NCBI GenBank assembly: GCA_007130585.1
Contig: SLSE01000050.1
Location: forward strand, 1 to 5,470
From: Syntrophomonadaceae bacterium
Lineage (GTDB): Bacteria; Bacillota; Dethiobacteria; DTU022
Direction: 5' to 3'
DNA: 5,470 nt
The notes under the pieces are model-generated. The model saw only the letters and a program-made list of their open reading frames with translations, was not told where the DNA came from and did no database searches. Positions 4,171 through 5,470 of this stretch are shown one piece after another. The position numbers and the translations under genes were made by a program. Each line of letters begins with the position of its first letter. Position 1 is the stretch's first letter.

Positions 4171-5470
4171 GTGAACGAAAACGATTGGAAACTGCCGCTT
4201 TTAAACTCTTATCCGGAAAAGTGGGCCAGGGAAACGCCGGACAAGCCGGCCTTGATCCAGCACGAAGACGATAAAACTATCAGCTACAAAAAGTTCGAAA
4301 CCCTGGTCGATTTTTTTGCCCTGCGCCTGCTTGACATGGGCATCGGCAAGGGCGACCGGGTGGCAACCATGCTGGTACTGATTCCCGAGCACGTGTTGTT
4401 GATGTACGCCTGCTTTAAAATAGGGGCAATTATTGCTCCCCTGGACGTCCGTTTAAAAGAGGCGGAAGTGGTCCGCGACCTTGAAAAAATAAAACCGAAA
4501 GCTTTCTTCTTCCTGGGCAAAACACCGGTTATAGACTTCAGGGAAATGGGCAAAGCCGTTCGTGACAACTGTCCCTATGTTGAACACCTGGTTCAGTTCA
4601 CCCCCGATCCCGGACCGGGGGAGGTGATAGACGGGGCCATAGCGATCACCGACATGATGGCCAAAGGGAAGCTGATCGGCCTGAAACTGAAAAATATCTT
4701 CACCCGCCACCTGGAAAAAGCCTACCGCGAAATCAATACAAAAACTCCGGCCCTGATTATCTATACAACCGGAACCACGGGTGAACCAAAGCCTGCGGTG
4801 ATGAGTCATGAAAATATCATAGTGCAAAATGAAGTCCTTAACAGGGGAGTGGGATTGGCAGGCAACAAGATGGTTATGCTTGTTAACCTGCCTCCCAGTC
4901 ATGTGGGCTGTGTCACCGAACAGCTTATGACCACCCTGTACGTCGGGGGCACTGCCGTACTCTTACGTATCTTTGATCCAAAGCTGACTCTCGAAGCTAT
5001 AGAAAAATGGGACGTTAACATTTTTGGCCAGATTCCAACTCAATTCCGTCTCGAATGGGCCCTTCCCGAATATGAAAACTACGACCTGAGCAGCCTGGAG
5101 TACGCCATATACGGCGGTTCCGCTGTTGACAGCGTTTTCCTGAGGCAGCTCTCCGAAATGGCTCCCAACTTCGGAACCGGAATCGGGATGACCGAAACTG
5201 CCGGGTTTTATACTTTTACCCCGCGGGGGATTTCGGTTGAAGAAATGGCCGGTCAGGTTGGCAGGGCCTTCGATGACCTGGCACCGGTAACTATCCGGAA
5301 GCCTCAGAATTCAGACGGAACAGCAGGCGAAGAAATGCCTTTTGGCGAGATCGGCGAAATTTGCGTAAGCGGCCCGATTGTTTTCCAGGGTTATTACAGC
5401 ATGCCGGAGGAAACTGCCCGGGCAATAAGCAGTGACGGCTGGCTCTATACCGGTGACATGGGGTATTTTA
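4171..5470 (+). CDS. AMP-forming acyl-CoA synthetase (ANL superfamily), 3' end outside window
   Basis: This open frame begins at GTG 4171 and runs off the right edge after 433 codons with no stop. Full-length relatives are about 500-570 residues, so most of the large N-terminal domain is present and the small C-terminal domain is missing. The enzyme family activates a carboxylic acid with ATP to an acyl-adenylate and then transfers it to CoA. Motifs seen: the A3 phosphate loop YTTGTTGEPK (198-207), LPPSH (240-244) before the acyl pocket, IPTQFRL, YGGSAVD (314-320), the A5 block GIGMTETAG (337-345), FGEIGEICVSG (391-401) and the A7 block GWLYTGDMG (423-431). The conserved Asp429 should bind the ribose. 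The residue after the A3 lysine is Pro208 where Gly is usual. The catalytic C-terminal lysine would lie beyond the window. The acyl substrate cannot be read from the sequence; the neighbours suggest an organic acid handled as a CoA ester. A candidate structured leader precedes it. Confidence 0.93.
   Translation, partial: MNENDWKLPLLNSYPEKWARETPDKPALIQHEDDKTISYKKFETLVDFFALRLLDMGIGKGDRVATMLVLIPEHVLLMYACFKIGAIIAPLDVRLKEAEVVRDLEKIKPKAFFFLGKTPVIDFREMGKAVRDNCPYVEHLVQFTPDPGPGEVIDGAIAITDMMAKGKLIGLKLKNIFTRHLEKAYREINTKTPALIIYTTGTTGEPKPAVMSHENIIVQNEVLNRGVGLAGNKMVMLVNLPPSHVGCVTEQLMTTLYVGGTAVLLRIFDPKLTLEAIEKWDVNIFGQIPTQFRLEWALPEYENYDLSSLEYAIYGGSAVDSVFLRQLSEMAPNFGTGIGMTETAGFYTFTPRGISVEEMAGQVGRAFDDLAPVTIRKPQNSDGTAGEEMPFGEIGEICVSGPIVFQGYYSMPEETARAISSDGWLYTGDMGYF

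Noticed and set aside
4453..4902. Minus-strand open frame of 149 codons
   Set aside because: It is antisense to the acyl-CoA synthetase, whose motifs are clear in the plus frame.
1..5470. CRISPR array, tRNA, insertion sequence or defence system
   Set aside because: No regularly spaced repeats, cloverleaf, transposase motifs or terminal inverted repeats with target duplications were seen.

Overview
The window reads like a stretch of an anaerobic bacterial chromosome, most likely a Gram-positive of the class Clostridia (Peptococcaceae / Syntrophomonadaceae-like). This is inferred from three things: strong purine-rich Shine-Dalgarno sites paired with TTG and GTG starts, roughly balanced base composition, and a gene set for CoA-linked fermentation of amino or organic acids that includes an oxygen-sensitive 2-hydroxyacyl-CoA dehydratase subunit. 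No marker gene here fixes the taxon.

Layout: (1) 1-690, + strand: the C-terminal part of a 2-hydroxyacyl-CoA dehydratase D-family protein, cut by the left edge. (2) 691-844: a short spacer with an inverted repeat, a small palindrome cluster and an extended -10-like box. (3) 845-2230, + strand: a complete tryptophanase (tryptophan indole-lyase), followed by an intrinsic terminator at about 2276-2315. (4) 2316-2977: a gene-poor gap holding the decayed C-terminal half of an HD/HDOD-type domain gene on the minus strand with its own terminator-like hairpin, plus a GC-rich hairpin and a 10-bp tandem repeat at the broken end. (5) 2978-3853, + strand: a complete two-hotdog MaoC-like (enoyl-CoA hydratase / hydroxyacyl-CoA dehydratase type) protein. 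(6) 3854-4170: a 317-base non-coding leader with several matching inverted repeats, possibly a structured RNA. (7) 4171 to the right edge, + strand: an AMP-forming acyl-CoA synthetase (ANL superfamily), cut by the edge.

How the genes may fit together: three of the four real genes belong to families that act on acyl-CoA thioesters (activation by the ligase, dehydration/hydration by the MaoC-like protein, radical dehydration by the D-family protein). Tryptophanase releases indole, pyruvate and ammonia from tryptophan. All lie on one strand, but the gaps of 154 to about 750 bases and the terminator after tnaA suggest separate transcripts rather than one operon, so a shared pathway is only a hypothesis. 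I found no CRISPR array, tRNA, rRNA, transposase or clear defence system. Nothing here is convincing as a new system. The items most worth a second look are the structured leader before the ligase, the HD-domain remnant, and unusual motif residues in the MaoC-like protein and the ligase.
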